Source of the DNA: Eubacterium sp.
GTDB taxonomy: Bacteria > Bacillota_A > Clostridia > Lachnospirales > Lachnospiraceae
DNA: 7,544 bases
Direction of reading: 5' to 3'
Assembly: GCA_024687845.1 (NCBI GenBank)
Contig: JAILEL010000254.1
Location: 1 to 7,544 of the forward strand
This document shows, piece by piece, positions 6,606-7,544 of the stretch (position 1 is the first letter of the stretch; each line of letters opens with the position of its first letter). The notes under the pieces are model-generated. The model searched no databases and had not been told where the DNA came from. It worked only from the letters and a program-made list of their open reading frames with translations. Position numbers and translations under genes: made by a program.

Positions 6606-7529
6606 CTATGATTGGATTGCAAATATCTGTTTCGTTATTCCTTCACACTTAAACATGGTATATACAAGCAATATTGAAATACCCACTGTACTCCAGCATG
6701 CCTTCGTTAATAATTTAATTGCTGTCACTCCATTATCCGGATCAACAGCTATAGTCGTAGGATCAAAAACATGAGCTACGAGCACACCATAAATAGCCAC
6801 ACATATCATCATCAGCACAGCCTGCATCGCAAGGGCAAACAGATTCTTAAGATACCCCTGACCTATATTTGAAAGCTGGTGATTAGTTATGGTGGCGAGC
6901 GGTAGTGGTGCTACTGCACAATGCAAATATATGGAAATCATTCGGGAATAAAGAATTATCGTGATGAGTATTCCCATGAACTTTATAATCAGGTCAATGA
7001 ACCAGGTTGAAACAGTCAGACTGATAAGTCCTGATACATCACCACTCTCTGCATCTTCATCCTGATCTCCATAATTGTCTGTTAAAAATTCAAGTAATGT
7101 CGAGCCTGTCGTATTCTCCGTTGTAACTGCATTTAATGTCGAGGTGGTTTTAGAGACCATCGAAGCTCCCAGTCCGAAGAAACAGTTACATATAAGCAGT
7201 GAGTTCGATATAAACCATGCTGCCACAATAGTTTTAATCAGCCATTTCATAAGCACTGATACGAAATCAACGTCCGCCAGATTATTTGGCTGAATCAGCA
7301 TGGAAATTAGTTCCCACAGCACAACAAATGTAAAAACTGTTCCGGCAACCGGAAGTGCAACATTTTCTGCAATCTTCTCTATGAGTTCCCAGATGGTTCC
7401 TCCCTGCCACGATTCGGGAGATGTAGCAAGCTCTGTACTGATTGAGCCTACCTTTTCATTTAAATCGGTAAGCATGTTGTCGAGATTTGCATAAGCAAGC
7501 TCGTAGAAAATGTCTCTGAATCCATTCAT
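6606..7529 (-). CDS. VirB6/TrbL-like polytopic membrane protein of the conjugation channel (start may lie outside the window)
   Basis: This frame encodes 307 residues from ATG at 7529 and resembles the CD1112-type VirB6-like protein of Clostridia elements. After a hydrophilic N-terminus comes the block WQGGTIWELIEKIAENVALP (41-60). Membrane segments are seen at about 57-79, 92-119, 167-195, 229-255 and 277-293, with a weaker one around 199-215. YLHCAVAPLPLAT at 201-213 matches the conserved region usually read as YxxxSVAPIPxAT. A polar loop at 126-165, rich in Thr, Asp and Glu, separates the second and third segments. VirB6-type proteins form part of the inner-membrane channel of type IV systems. 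The start is uncertain: the five codons upstream to the window edge are open and contain no ribosome binding site, so a few more residues may precede it. It ends with TAG, 96 bases before the PrgI gene. Confidence 0.88.
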   Translation of the reverse strand: MNGFRDIFYELAYANLDNMLTDLNEKVGSISTELATSPESWQGGTIWELIEKIAENVALPVAGTVFTFVVLWELISMLIQPNNLADVDFVSVLMKWLIKTIVAAWFISNSLLICNCFFGLGASMVSKTTSTLNAVTTENTTGSTLLEFLTDNYGDQDEDAESGDVSGLISLTVSTWFIDLIIKFMGILITIILYSRMISIYLHCAVAPLPLATITNHQLSNIGQGYLKNLFALAMQAVLMMICVAIYGVLVAHVFDPTTIAVDPDNGVTAIKLLTKACWSTVGISILLVYTMFKCEGITKQIFAIQS

Positions 7530-7544
7530 CAGTTTCTGGACCGC

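Larger units (their letters stand above)
1..7544 (-). mobile_element. Internal segment of an integrative and conjugative element: type IV secretion module
   Basis: Six co-directional genes encode, in order, a VirB6-like protein, a PrgI-family protein, a VirB4 ATPase, a lysozyme-CHAP wall hydrolase, a small coiled-coil protein and a secreted Ig-like protein. This order is the established signature of the conjugation module of Firmicutes integrative and conjugative elements such as the Clostridioides difficile CD1107-CD1112 region. No integrase, relaxase, coupling protein, oriT or attachment site is visible, so neither element boundary is in the window. A conjugative plasmid could carry the same module; chromosomal integration is an inference from where such modules usually occur. 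Confidence 0.85.

Noticed and set aside
7530..7544. A third copy of the hairpin upstream of the VirB6-like gene
   Set aside because: Only GTCCA is shared, and the window ends before any partner arm could be seen.

Overview
The window is a stretch of the conjugation (type IV secretion) module of an integrative and conjugative element from a low-GC Gram-positive anaerobe. A Clostridia host, most likely Lachnospiraceae, fits the AT-leaning composition, heavy use of ATA for isoleucine, strong AAGGAGG-type ribosome binding sites, and the gene order known from Clostridioides difficile CD1107-CD1112-like and Tn916-like elements. The host assignment is an inference; the module type rests on recognisable proteins.

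All six genes lie on the minus strand and read from high to low coordinates. In transcription order they are: a VirB6/TrbL-like polytopic membrane protein (6606-7529, perhaps starting beyond the window), a PrgI-family small membrane protein (6075-6509), a VirB4/TraE-type ATPase (3542-6121), a CD1108-family membrane-anchored cell-wall hydrolase with lysozyme-like and CHAP domains (1320-3530), a small coiled-coil protein in the DUF4315 position (969-1277), and a secreted protein with Ig-like repeats in the DUF4366/CD1107 position (1-972, running off the window edge with no stop). No relaxase, VirD4 coupling protein, integrase or attachment site is present, so this is an internal piece of the element.

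The proteins form one machine. VirB6-like and PrgI would sit in the membrane channel, VirB4 would power assembly and transport from the cytoplasm, the CD1108-type hydrolase would open the peptidoglycan, and the last two proteins would be accessory or surface components. The reading frames are tightly packed: prgI and virB4 overlap by 47 nt, the virB4 stop codon lies inside the next Shine-Dalgarno sequence, and the last two genes share an ATGA overlap.

The only two real intergenic gaps (6510-6605 and 1278-1319) each carry a copy of the same 27-nt sequence with dyad symmetry (24 of 27 positions identical, same orientation). It can form a hairpin with a GAAAA loop in the transcript. Copy 1 directly abuts the ribosome binding site of the small coiled-coil gene and can alternatively pair with it. 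This paired element is the least explained and most interesting signal in the window.
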